A stretch of DNA of 8,000 nt from Deltaproteobacteria bacterium (GCA_030604545.1 JAUVVS010000061.1:1-8000); one strand, 5' to 3'. Counted from the stretch's first letter, positions 1 through 6,314 are shown. A program made the numbers and translations. The notes: generated by a model from the sequence alone, not told the origin.

Positions 1-2
1 AT

Positions 3-89
3 TTTGAATCTAATTCAGAATTCAATCGAGCCTTAAAATTAGCCGAGCGAGCTTGTACTGAGATTAAAAGTAAAAATATGAAAAAATAG
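3..89 (+). CDS. C-terminal end of an unidentified protein (partial, 5' end outside window)
   Basis: The frame is open from base 3 to a TAG at 87-89 and gives 28 residues. It is rich in Lys, Glu and Ala, includes the segments EFNRALKLAERAC and EIKSKNMKK, and looks like an amphipathic helix followed by a basic tail. The other two forward frames stop by base 7 and base 36, so this is the likely coding frame. The usual upstream neighbour of atpD is atpG, the gamma subunit. Gamma subunits normally end in a helix resembling ITKELLEIVGGA, and nothing like that is visible here. The segment resembles one helix of a TPR-type repeat, but it is too short to assign a family. It ends 73 bp before atpD. Confidence 0.45.
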   Translation, partial: FESNSEFNRALKLAERACTEIKSKNMKK

Positions 90-96
90 TAAGCCA

Positions 97-123
97 TGAA
101 CCCTGAACCTCTGAACGGTGAAC
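97..123 (+). repeat. Four short TGAAC direct repeats upstream of atpD
   Basis: TGAAC occurs at 97, 104, 112 and 119, a spacing of 7, 8 and 7 bp, and runs into an AACGGTG/AACGGTT doublet at 114-127. The tract lies in the 73-bp spacer before atpD. No function can be read from it. It looks like a degenerate intergenic repeat and has no recognisable promoter arrangement. Confidence 0.5.
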
Positions 124-162
124 GGTTACCTAATAACAAATAACAAATACGGAGGTCTTTAG

Positions 163-1578
163 ATGGGAGAAAACATAGGAAAGATTACACAGGTGATGGG
201 GCCTGTCGTTGATGTGGAATTTGAACAGGGCAAGCTTCCTACGATTTATACGTCGCTTACGATTACCAACCCTACTATCAACGATGAGCCGGATAATCTG
301 GTTGTCGAGGTTGCACAACACCTGGGAGACAATGTTGTTCGTACCATTGCCATGGATATTACCGACGGTTTGATACGCGGACAAGAAGTTAAGGATACCG
401 GTAAACCGATTATGATGCCTGTAGGTGAAGCCGGTCTCGGACGTATTCTTAACGTTGTGGGACGACCGGTTGACGGGTTAGGGCCGGTAAGCCATGAAAA
501 AATGTTGCCGATTCATAGAGAAGCTCCGAAATTTACAGAGCAAGACACGACGGTCCGGGTTCTTGAAACCGGCGTAAAGGTTATAGACTTACTTGTACCT
601 TTTCCCAGGGGTGGAAAAATGGGGATGTTCGGAGGCGCAGGTGTAGGCAAAACCGTTATTATGATGGAGATGGTACACAACATTGCTATGCAGCACGGCG
701 GCATTTCCGTGTTTGCCGGTGTGGGGGAGCGGACCCGGGAAGGGAATGACCTTTACCATGAAATGAAGGCTTCCGGCGTTTTGCCAAAGGCCGCTCTGAT
801 TTATGGGCAGATGACCGAGCCTCCCGGAGCAAGAGCCAGAGTTGCGCTTTCTGCACTGACGGCCGCCGAGTATTACAGAGATGAAGAGGGACAAGACGTT
901 CTAATCTTTATAGATAACATCTTCCGGTTTACTCAAGCCGGTTCGGAAGTATCCGCACTTCTTGGGCGGATGCCTTCGGCTGTCGGATACCAGCCGACTT
1001 TGGCCGTTGAACTGGGGGAACTCCAAGAGCGAATTACATCAACGGACAAAGGCTCGATTACTGCTGTTGAGTGTGTGTATGTACCTGCGGATGATCTGAC
1101 AGACCCGGCGCCGGCAACGACATTTGCTCACCTGGATGGTACGGTTGTTTTATCCCGCCAAATAGTAGAGCTTGGAATCTATCCTGCAGTGGATCCGCTC
1201 GATTCAACATCCAGGATTCTTGATGCTGCATACATTGGAGATGAACATTATCTGGTTGCTCGCGAAGTACAGCAGACACTTCAGAAATACAAGGAACTTC
1301 AAGATATTATCGCAATCCTGGGTATGGAAGAACTGTCTGATGAAGATAAAGTGACCGTGGTACGTGCCAGGAAAATCCAGCGATTTTTATCTCAACCTTT
1401 CTATGTGGCTGAGACCTTCACCGGAAAATCGGGCAAATATGTTAAGATTGAGGATACGGTTAGAGGATTTAAAGAAATTTGTGAGGGAAAACACGATGAC
1501 ATCCCTGAACAGGCCTTCTACATGAAAGGGGGTATTGAAGAGGTCATCGAAGCTGCTAAAGAAATGGCTGAAGCATAA
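163..1578 (+). CDS. atpD: F1F0 ATP synthase, F1 sector beta subunit (catalytic)
   Basis: This is the catalytic subunit of the F1 head, which makes ATP from ADP and phosphate using the rotation driven by the ion gradient. The 471-residue length is normal for bacterial beta. The N-terminal beta-barrel is followed by the nucleotide-binding core. The P-loop GGAGVGKT is at residues 157-164, the GERTREG motif carries the catalytic Glu at 189, and the Walker B strand VLIFID ends at Asp251. RMPSAVGYQPTLA follows. A DELSEED-type element, here EELSDED at 389-395, lies in the C-terminal helical domain that contacts gamma. The start is ATG with a strong GGAGGT site at 151-156, 6 bp upstream. atpC begins 21 bp after the stop. 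All key residues are intact. The gene is visibly richer in G and C than glmU, zapA or rny further downstream. Confidence 0.98.
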   Translation: MGENIGKITQVMGPVVDVEFEQGKLPTIYTSLTITNPTINDEPDNLVVEVAQHLGDNVVRTIAMDITDGLIRGQEVKDTGKPIMMPVGEAGLGRILNVVGRPVDGLGPVSHEKMLPIHREAPKFTEQDTTVRVLETGVKVIDLLVPFPRGGKMGMFGGAGVGKTVIMMEMVHNIAMQHGGISVFAGVGERTREGNDLYHEMKASGVLPKAALIYGQMTEPPGARARVALSALTAAEYYRDEEGQDVLIFIDNIFRFTQAGSEVSALLGRMPSAVGYQPTLAVELGELQERITSTDKGSITAVECVYVPADDLTDPAPATTFAHLDGTVVLSRQIVELGIYPAVDPLDSTSRILDAAYIGDEHYLVAREVQQTLQKYKELQDIIAILGMEELSDEDKVTVVRARKIQRFLSQPFYVAETFTGKSGKYVKIEDTVRGFKEICEGKHDDIPEQAFYMKGGIEEVIEAAKEMAEA

Positions 1579-1599
1579 TAGTTATGAGGGCTAAAAAGG

Positions 1600-2004
1600 A
1601 TGACTGAAAATATTAGATTAGAAGTTGTAACTCCTGAAAAGAACGTAGTCAGCGAAGAGGCTCAAATTGTGGCGGCACCAGGCACCCTTGGTGAGTTTGG
1701 AGTGCTAATCAAGCATACGCCGTTTTTAACCACGCTTAAGGTGGGTTCGATTCGCTATACTGATAGTGATGGGAAAGAAAGATACGTTTTTGTCAGCGGA
1801 GGATTTGCCGAGACGCTTCCGGATAGAGTAACTATACTGGCGGAGTCGGCTGAAAGAAGGAGCGACATAGATCTGGAACGTGCAACCGCTGCTAAGGAGC
1901 GTGCGGAAGAACGCTTAGCAGAAGATCGGACAAGGGATGATATAGATTTTATAAGAGCGAAAGCAGCCCTTGAAAGAGCTGTACAACGCATTAAACTTGT
2001 TTAG
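1600..2004 (+). CDS. atpC: F1F0 ATP synthase, F1 sector epsilon subunit
   Basis: Epsilon sits on the rotor stalk with gamma, couples F1 to the c-ring, and can inhibit ATP hydrolysis through its C-terminal helices. The 134-residue protein has the expected two parts. An N-terminal beta-sandwich (about 1-85) contains the family signature APGTLGEFGVLIKHTPFLTTLK and the segment YVFVSGGFAE. A highly charged helical hairpin follows (about 88-134), rich in Ala, Glu and Arg. The start is ATG with GAGGG at 1586-1590, 9 bp upstream. It is the last gene of the atp unit: an intrinsic terminator lies 64 bp after the stop. The next gene is a glmU homologue, and in Escherichia coli glmU also directly follows atpC. 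Confidence 0.96.
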   Translation: MTENIRLEVVTPEKNVVSEEAQIVAAPGTLGEFGVLIKHTPFLTTLKVGSIRYTDSDGKERYVFVSGGFAETLPDRVTILAESAERRSDIDLERATAAKERAEERLAEDRTRDDIDFIRAKAALERAVQRIKLV

Positions 2005-2067
2005 ATAAGCTAATGATTAAAAGATAGCAAAGAAATACTTTTGAAAAGGGTTAGTTGAATTTGAATT

Positions 2068-2103
2068 AAAAGGGTAAGCCGGAAATTTGGTTTGCCCTTT
2101 TTT
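2068..2103 (+). terminator. Intrinsic terminator of the atp operon
   Basis: AAAGGGTAAGCC at 2069-2080 pairs with GGTTTGCCCTTT at 2089-2100 around an 8-nt loop. This gives a 12-bp stem with two G-U pairs, followed immediately by further T residues. Position and shape fit a Rho-independent terminator closing the transcript after atpC. Confidence 0.85.
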
Positions 2104-2423
2104 ATTACTTGAAAATATATAATATTTAAGCTGTTTGAAAACAAGGCCGCTTCAAAGGTAATTCAATTGGACGTTAGTTGTTTGGATGATTATAACTTTC
2201 TGAAATTTCTATTTTTTATTTCCAATTCAACCATTTTCCACTCAACTATTTGACGATATCTGTACTTGAAACTTGGAAAGGAATTTTATCAATTTTTAAA
2301 AGATCAAATCATTATTTATCCAGTTTCCAGTTTCTTTTAGTAAAAAAAATACAATAGGTTGTTGAACATCGACAACATTTTGTCTATGTTGCGTCACAAA
2401 GGCCTAAATAGAGAAACAAAATT
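2104..2423. other. 320-bp AT-rich intergenic spacer between atpC terminator and the glmU-like gene
   Basis: I see no convincing ORF or RNA gene here. Several degenerate near-repeats occur, such as GAAACTTGGAAAGGAA near 2268 and CCAGTTTCCAGTTTC near 2320. The last 60 bp hold a candidate promoter and nested dyads, which are listed separately. Confidence 0.6.
2362..2390 (+). promoter_or_regulatory. Candidate sigma70 promoter for the glmU-like gene, with an internal dyad
   Basis: TTGAAC at 2362-2367 and TATGTT at 2385-2390 are separated by exactly 17 bp, each matching four of six consensus bases. The start codon is 34 bp further on. The spacer contains a perfect inverted repeat, GACAA-CATT-TTGTC, at 2371-2384. 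A second dyad, TGTTG/CAACA, overlaps the -35 element. These could be an operator or chance in AT-rich DNA. A promoter is expected here because the preceding operon ends in a terminator. Confidence 0.4.
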
Positions 2424-3185
2424 ATGTCAATTGATAACAAAGTCGCCGTAATAATACTTGCTGCGGGCCTGGGCAAGCGTATGAAATCAAACAAGGCCAA
2501 AGTACTTCATGAGATCCTTGGCAGGCCTATGATAATGTACGTCGCAGAAACAGCAAAAAAGGTTGCAGGAAAAAACGTAATTATCGTTATTGGACATCAG
2601 GCTGAAAAAGTCCGTGAAATTGTATCAGAAAAATATGAGGCAATATTTGCATTACAAGAGAGACAGCTTGGTACAGGCCATGCTGTTTTCTGTGCGCTTC
2701 CATATTTACCAAACTGTATTGAAGAAGTAATTATTTTATGCGGTGATGTTCCGCTTCTTACTTCTGATACTGTTATTCGGTTTTTTGATGACCATGTAAA
2801 AGAAAAACGCGATATATCTATTCTTGCAGTTAAAATTGATAATCCAACAGGGTACGGCAGGATTCTATTCGATGAAAAAGGGCATGTTTCAGGAATAGTT
2901 GAAGAATCGGATGCAAATAAGGAGCAAAAGAAGATAAAAACTATTAACACAGGCACTTATTGCCTAAGAAAAAAAAATTTAATTGATTCAATAAAAAAGA
3001 TTAAATCAAAAAATATTCAGGGTGAAATTTATTTCACGGATATTATTGAAATAGGATATAGTAAGAAAAAGAATGTCGGAGCCCTGATCGGGACCGATGA
3101 AAAAGAAGTTATTGGTGTGAATAATTCACAAGATATTGATATGGTTGAAACCATTATGAAAAAAAGGTTAAGTAAAATACCTTGA
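2424..3185 (+). CDS. Stand-alone UDP-GlcNAc pyrophosphorylase-type nucleotidyltransferase (GlmU N-terminal half)
   Basis: The 253-residue protein matches the N-terminal uridylyltransferase domain of GlmU, which joins UTP and GlcNAc-1-phosphate to make UDP-GlcNAc for peptidoglycan and lipopolysaccharide. The nucleotide loop LAAGLGKRM is at 12-20 with the downstream Lys26. QLGTGHAV follows, then the metal-binding GDVP with Asp108, then GYGRI, VEE, NTG, and GVNN at 231-234. After GVNN only about 20 residues remain. The left-handed beta-helix acetyltransferase half of normal GlmU (about 450 residues) is absent. No hexapeptide-repeat sequence is visible in the next 50 bp or in zapB, so a simple frameshift does not explain the short length. 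The start is ATG with a weak ribosome site (GAGAAA). UDP-GlcNAc activity is inferred; another sugar-1-phosphate is possible. Confidence 0.85.
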   Translation: MSIDNKVAVIILAAGLGKRMKSNKAKVLHEILGRPMIMYVAETAKKVAGKNVIIVIGHQAEKVREIVSEKYEAIFALQERQLGTGHAVFCALPYLPNCIEEVIILCGDVPLLTSDTVIRFFDDHVKEKRDISILAVKIDNPTGYGRILFDEKGHVSGIVEESDANKEQKKIKTINTGTYCLRKKNLIDSIKKIKSKNIQGEIYFTDIIEIGYSKKKNVGALIGTDEKEVIGVNNSQDIDMVETIMKKRLSKIP

Positions 3186-3208
3186 CTTTAATTGATAAAG
3201 AATATAAT
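3182..3208 (+). promoter_or_regulatory. Candidate promoter for zapB-zapA
   Basis: TTGACT at 3182-3187 and a perfect TATAAT at 3203-3208 are separated by 15 bp, slightly shorter than ideal. The -35 element overlaps the stop codon of the glmU-like gene. A start about 7 bp after the -10 would give a leader of about 20 nt before the zapB-like TTG. The elements are good but the short spacing lowers confidence. Confidence 0.45.
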
Positions 3209-3234
3209 AGAGATTATTGTTATGAGGTGAAAGA

Positions 3235-3477
3235 TTGGAAGATGAGGTAATTTTAAAACAATTTGACGAAATTGAAAAAAAAGTTGAGAGGCTGATCGGG
3301 GTCAATAAATCACTAAAGAAAAATAATATAGTACTGAAAGGCAAAATTGAGCAATTAGAGCAGGAGCTTCAAGTTAAAGTTGAGGCGGAAAATCATCAGA
3401 CCGAAGTAAAGACCTTGATTAGGTCGAAAATAGATGGTCTGACGGCCAGGCTGGATGGTATTACAGAAGCACAATAA
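3235..3477 (+). CDS. zapB: ZapB-like coiled-coil cell-division protein
   Basis: The 80-residue protein is almost entirely predicted coiled coil. Heptad-like Leu/Ile/Val spacing runs from about residue 5 to 75 (FDEIEKKVERLIGVNKSL, then LEQELQVKVEA), with no membrane segment or cysteine. Small coiled-coil proteins of this size directly before zapA are typically ZapB-type factors, which bridge ZapA at the Z-ring to the chromosome terminus region. That role is inferred from size, coiled coil and position, because ZapB sequences are poorly conserved. The start is TTG at 3235, supported by GAGGTG five bases upstream. No in-frame ATG gives a better start. The gene lies 49 bp after the glmU-like gene and 45 bp before zapA. 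Confidence 0.7.
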   Translation: MEDEVILKQFDEIEKKVERLIGVNKSLKKNNIVLKGKIEQLEQELQVKVEAENHQTEVKTLIRSKIDGLTARLDGITEAQ

Positions 3478-3522
3478 TAGTGGTTATCAAAGTATGGTTT
3501 TGGGAAAGGTAAAATATAATCA

Positions 3523-3816
3523 TTGAATCAATTTTTAACAATAGACCTTTTTGGGCACCCATTTACGTTTAAAACCGAAGCAGATGTCTCTATGGCCAAA
3601 GAGATTGCTGATTTTTTAGTAAAAGAAGTTGCTAAGGTTGAAGTTCAACTATCCAATAAATCGTCCAATATAACAAAACATGCAATATTGATTTTAACTG
3701 CGTTGAATATCGCTAATGAATATTTTGAGTTAAAAAAAAGTTATGCAAATTTATTGGAAAATATTTCAAAGCGATCAGCGAGTCTGATTAGAGAATTAGA
3801 TGCAAGTGTACAGTAA
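3523..3816 (+). CDS. zapA: Cell division protein ZapA
   Basis: ZapA binds FtsZ and bundles protofilaments at mid-cell. The 97-residue length is typical. The N-terminal half has the family pattern: a short beta strand FLTIDLFGHPFTFKTE, then a helix with ADVSMAKEIADFLVKEV. A long helix with HAILILTALNIANEYFELK follows, ending in the C-terminal coiled coil (about 65-97) used for tetramer formation. The start is TTG at 3523; the only earlier in-frame codon before a TAA stop at 3517-3519 is TCA, so no upstream start is available. The ribosome site AAAGGT ends 12 bp upstream, which is rather distant. The ZapB-like gene precedes it and the 6S RNA follows. The zapA-6S RNA link is widely conserved in proteobacteria. 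Confidence 0.88.
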   Translation: MNQFLTIDLFGHPFTFKTEADVSMAKEIADFLVKEVAKVEVQLSNKSSNITKHAILILTALNIANEYFELKKSYANLLENISKRSASLIRELDASVQ

Positions 3817-3821
3817 ATGGG

Positions 3822-3850
3822 TAAAAAATTAATAATAAATCAATTTTTTA
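3822..3850 (+). terminator. AT-only hairpin after zapA, possible weak terminator
   Basis: TAAAAAATT at 3822-3830 and AATTTTTTA at 3842-3850 are perfect 9-bp inverted repeats with an 11-nt loop, starting 6 bp after the zapA stop. The right arm carries six T residues, as a weak intrinsic terminator would. The stem has no G-C pairs, so it may be only AT-rich background. Confidence 0.3.
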
Positions 3851-3861
3851 TGACAAACTAC

Positions 3862-3939
3862 CTTTTCATCCAATACCATAAACATGCCTTTGCCGGCACA
3901 TAACCAGTTTGTGCTTCCGTAATCCCGCCGGGGATGAAA
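3862..3939. other. Structured block upstream of 6S RNA, function unknown
   Basis: TTTCATCC at 3864-3871 is the exact inverse of GGATGAAA at 3932-3939. Inside this, CCGGC at 3893-3897 can pair with GCCGG at 3927-3931, and ACA/TGT closes a small loop around 3898-3912. The right strands are contiguous, so a coaxial stem with a 21-nt left bulge is possible. The block is richer in G and C than its surroundings and lies immediately before the 6S promoter region. It could be part of a leader, a separate small RNA, or a degraded repeat. I do not recognise it. Confidence 0.3.
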
Positions 3940-3970
3940 TGTGGTTCTTATAGTATTATAACTTTTAAAT

Positions 3971-4170
3971 ACAGGACGAGACCCCTGCCGTGTTCGTGAT
4001 TGGAAGATGTTCTTTGACCCAACACTCAAAAATAGGTAGCTTTCTCTGGTTTTGGTGTGCATGTTCTGCTTGAACAGAAAAGCCTAAAGAAACTATAAGG
4101 CGACCACCTTGAATATTCGGTTCAAAGACCTGCCAACACGGCATTGTGTGGGGGTTACCTCTTGTCCGGT
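3971..4170 (+). ncRNA. ssrS: 6S RNA
   Basis: 6S RNA binds the sigma70 RNA polymerase holoenzyme by mimicking an open promoter and represses transcription when nutrients run low. The fold is visible in the sequence. GGACGAGA (3974-3981) pairs with TCTTGTCC (4160-4167), CCCC with GGGG (4151-4154), and TGCCGTGTT (3986-3994) with AACACGGCA (4135-4143). These stems enclose a large central bubble. The 3' side carries the family landmarks AAGCCTAAAGAAACT, GCGACCACCTTGAA and the TTGAA/TTCAA hairpin (4109-4125). The apical arm GGTGTGCATGTTCTG resembles the Escherichia coli GGTGAGCATGCTCGG. The length of about 200 nt and the position after zapA are typical. The exact ends are inferred from the outer stem. 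A TATAAC or TATTAT around 3954-3962 could be the -10 element; no clear -35 is visible. Confidence 0.9.
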
Positions 4171-4462
4171 CCAATCTTATTCCTCGCTCCATATATTTAA
4201 AGAGTTTTAAGTCGGAAATAGTGAAAATAAGAAGTTTAATTTGATAGCAACCTTACCTTTTTACTTTTTTCGAATATAAGATTCCAGCCACAGATTCATC
4301 CCATAATATATTCTTCTTAGATTGTTTCAAATTTGCGGAAATTTTTATCTATTATGGAAATAATTTTCATGAATTCGTTATATTTTAGTATCTTATAAAT
4401 AGATTTTGTGCTTTTTGTGGCAAAAAACTATTTTAATCAATCGTCTTCGCTGATTAGTGACA

Positions 4463-4586
4463 GATTGAGGAATTTAGTGATTGCGCCTAGACGGCTTGAA
4501 AACATCGCAGGAATTGGGGAATTTAAAATCGGGAGTTTTCCATATTTAATTCCTTAATCCCTCAATTCGTAATTCCTAAATTGGTT
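4463..4586. repeat. Degenerate AATTCCTN tandem repeat with an inverted counterpart
   Basis: Five units beginning AATT or AATC start at 4548, 4556, 4564, 4571 and 4579, a period of 8 bp (once 7), with consensus AATTCCTN. Upstream, GAGGAATTTAG near 4467 and AGGAATTGGGGAATTTA at 4509-4525 are the same motif in the opposite orientation. Together they form a loose inverted-repeat region about 125 bp across. It looks like a degraded palindromic intergenic element. No coding frame runs through it. Confidence 0.45.
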
Positions 4587-4642
4587 CCGGCTTGTCCGGG
4601 TTAGATTTAAATCCTAAAACCTAAAATATTCTTAATAGGCGC

Positions 4643-4672
4643 TTTATTGATATAAGCACAGTATGTTGTAAT
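4643..4672 (+). promoter_or_regulatory. Possible promoter of rny
   Basis: TGTAAT at 4667-4672 matches five of six -10 bases and lies 47 bp before the rny start. A poor -35 candidate, TTTATT, lies at 4643-4648 with an 18-bp spacer; TTGATA at 4647-4652 is a better -35 but would leave only 14 bp. The long gene-free region upstream makes a promoter near here likely, but its exact position is uncertain. Confidence 0.25.
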
Positions 4673-4719
4673 GAAAAAATATTTGAAATCAAGATATTGT
4701 ATTTCCGGGGAGAAGGAAA

Positions 4720-6282
4720 ATGAATGAATACATTATATTATTGGGCTTACTTAGCTTTGGGGCTGGGTTTGCTATTGCATATTGGATAAAAGGGAAAGTC
4801 GTATCTCAAAAGATTAAGACTGCCAAGACGCAGTCTATACGAATTTTAGAAGATGCAAAACGTGGGGCAGCTACATTATTAAAAGAAGCTAAATTTGAGG
4901 TAAAAGATAAACTTTTCAAAATGAAAAGTGAATTCGATTCCGAGACAAAAGATACCAGATTCGAATTGAAAAAAAGAGAGAGAAGATTAATACAAAAAGA
5001 GGAAAATATTGATCGTAAACTTGATCAATGTGAGCGTAGAGATCGTGAAATTTCCCTTAAAGAAAAAAGGTTGCAAAAAAGAGAAGAAAATATAGGGCTC
5101 AAAGAAAAGAAATACAATGCACTGATAGAAGAGCAAAAGAAACAGCTTGAAAGGATTTCAAGTTTAACAGCTGAGCAGGCAAAAGAACTGTTAATCAGGG
5201 CTATGGAGAATGAGGCACGATATGAGGGAGCCAGGTTAATCAAAAGGATAGAAAATGAAGCAAAGGAAGAAGCAGATAAAAAGTCAAAGAAAATCATAGC
5301 AACCGCCATCCAAAGATATGCTGCCGATTTTGTTGCTGAAAATACAGTTTCTGTCGTGCAACTTCCAAATGACGAAATGAAGGGACGTATTATTGGTAGA
5401 GAAGGGCGTAATATCCGTGCACTTGAGGCTGCAACAGGTATCGATCTTATCATAGATGATACACCCGAGGCGGTTATTTTGTCAGGATTTAATCCGGTTA
5501 GACGAGAAGTGGCGCGTGTGTCACTTATGAGATTGATATCAGACGGCAGGATCCACCCTGCCCGCATAGAAGATGTTGTTAATAAAGTAAGTCAAGAAGT
5601 TGATTTAGTAATAAAAGAAGCTGGGGAGCAGGCAGCTTTTGACTTAGGTGTGCATGGTATTCATAAAAAACTGATTAATCATATTGGTCGATTGAAGTTT
5701 CGAACAAGCTATGCACAGAATGTTCTCCAACATTCAGTAGAAGTTGGTTTTTTAACTGGTATAATGGCTGCTGAATTGGGGTTTAATCAGAAATTGGCAA
5801 GACGTATGGGTTTATTACATGATATAGGAAAGGCAATAGATCATGAAGTTGAAGGACCTCATGCTTTGATTGGCTCTAAACTGGCCAAAAAATTCGGTGA
5901 AGCTCCAAGAGTTGTACACGCCATTGCCGCACACCATGAAGATATACCACCTTCTTCTGTATATGCTTTTTTGGTACAGGCCGCAGACGGTCTTTCGGGT
6001 GCGAGGCCTGGCGCACGAAAAGAACTACTTGAAAATTACATTAAACGATTAGAGGATTTGGAAGGAATTGCGAATTCATTTAGAGGTGTTGCCAACTCTT
6101 ACGCTATCCAGGCTGGGAGGGAAATTAGAGTCATAGTCGAAAGTGAAATTATTTCGGATGAAGATGCCATTTTACTTAGCAGGGATGTTGTTAAAAAGAT
6201 TGAAGAATCATTAACTTTTCCAGGCCAGATCAAGGTTACTGTAATACGTGAAATCAGGGCTGTGGAGTATGCGAACAAATGA
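4720..6282 (+). CDS. rny: Ribonuclease Y (membrane-anchored endoribonuclease)
   Basis: RNase Y starts mRNA decay by endonucleolytic cleavage at the inner membrane. The 520-residue length is normal. One N-terminal membrane helix (about 3-25, IILLGLLSFGAGFAIAYWI) is followed by a long charged coiled coil (about 30-205). The KH RNA-binding domain has GRIIGREG at 222-229 and GIDLIIDDTPEAV after it. The HD metal phosphohydrolase domain has His338, the HD pair at 367-368 in LLHDIGKA, and HHED at 405-408. The C-terminal RNase Y domain follows to the end. The start is ATG at 4720 with GGGGAGAAGG just upstream. It stands alone between the 6S RNA region and tyrS. All expected catalytic residues are present. 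Confidence 0.96.
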   Translation: MNEYIILLGLLSFGAGFAIAYWIKGKVVSQKIKTAKTQSIRILEDAKRGAATLLKEAKFEVKDKLFKMKSEFDSETKDTRFELKKRERRLIQKEENIDRKLDQCERRDREISLKEKRLQKREENIGLKEKKYNALIEEQKKQLERISSLTAEQAKELLIRAMENEARYEGARLIKRIENEAKEEADKKSKKIIATAIQRYAADFVAENTVSVVQLPNDEMKGRIIGREGRNIRALEAATGIDLIIDDTPEAVILSGFNPVRREVARVSLMRLISDGRIHPARIEDVVNKVSQEVDLVIKEAGEQAAFDLGVHGIHKKLINHIGRLKFRTSYAQNVLQHSVEVGFLTGIMAAELGFNQKLARRMGLLHDIGKAIDHEVEGPHALIGSKLAKKFGEAPRVVHAIAAHHEDIPPSSVYAFLVQAADGLSGARPGARKELLENYIKRLEDLEGIANSFRGVANSYAIQAGREIRVIVESEIISDEDAILLSRDVVKKIEESLTFPGQIKVTVIREIRAVEYANK

Positions 6283-6287
6283 GCGTA

Positions 6288-6314
6288 TTCGTTATTCGAA
6301 TAACAAATAACGAA
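6288..6314 (+). repeat. Palindromic hairpin between rny and tyrS
   Basis: TTCGTTATT at 6288-6296 pairs perfectly with AATAACGAA at 6306-6314. Overlapping this is a perfect 14-bp palindrome, GTTATTCGAATAAC, at 6291-6304. It begins 6 bp after the rny stop. No T-run follows, so it is a poor intrinsic terminator, though it could protect the rny 3' end. Its AATAACAAATAAC core (6299-6311) also occurs exactly at 132-144 upstream of atpD, which suggests a dispersed repeat. The remaining spacer to tyrS holds a lone TATAAT at 6351-6356 without a clear -35. Confidence 0.5.

Larger units (their letters stand above)
4171..4719. other. 550-bp intergenic stretch between 6S RNA and rny
   Basis: No convincing gene is present. 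The stretch holds a perfect small hairpin, TTTTTG-TGG-CAAAAA, near 4412-4426, and a repeat-rich tract at about 4460-4590 that is listed separately. A short CCGG-flanked motif (TTCCGGCTTGTCCGGG) lies at about 4585-4600. The last 80 bp probably contain the rny promoter. No canonical terminator is visible directly after the 6S RNA. Confidence 0.55.

Noticed and set aside
589..894. Minus-strand ORFs inside atpD
   Set aside because: They are antisense shadows of a highly conserved gene with no independent start signals.
3185..3234. A frameshift cutting off the GlmU C-terminal domain
   Set aside because: The following sequence shows no hexapeptide (beta-helix) repeats in any frame, and a separate coiled-coil gene with its own ribosome site begins within 50 bp.
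3829..4192. Two minus-strand ORFs (77 and 75 residues) across the zapA-rny spacer
   Set aside because: They overlap the 6S RNA and its upstream structured block. Their length is explained by the stem-forming sequence, and neither shows a recognisable domain or a convincing ribosome site.
4460..4590. A CRISPR array
   Set aside because: The units are only 8 bp, degenerate and contiguous, with no unique spacers.
5025..5567. 180-residue minus-strand ORF inside rny
   Set aside because: It lies entirely within the well-supported RNase Y gene. Its Ser/Phe-rich composition is what the antisense of a Lys/Glu-rich coiled coil gives.
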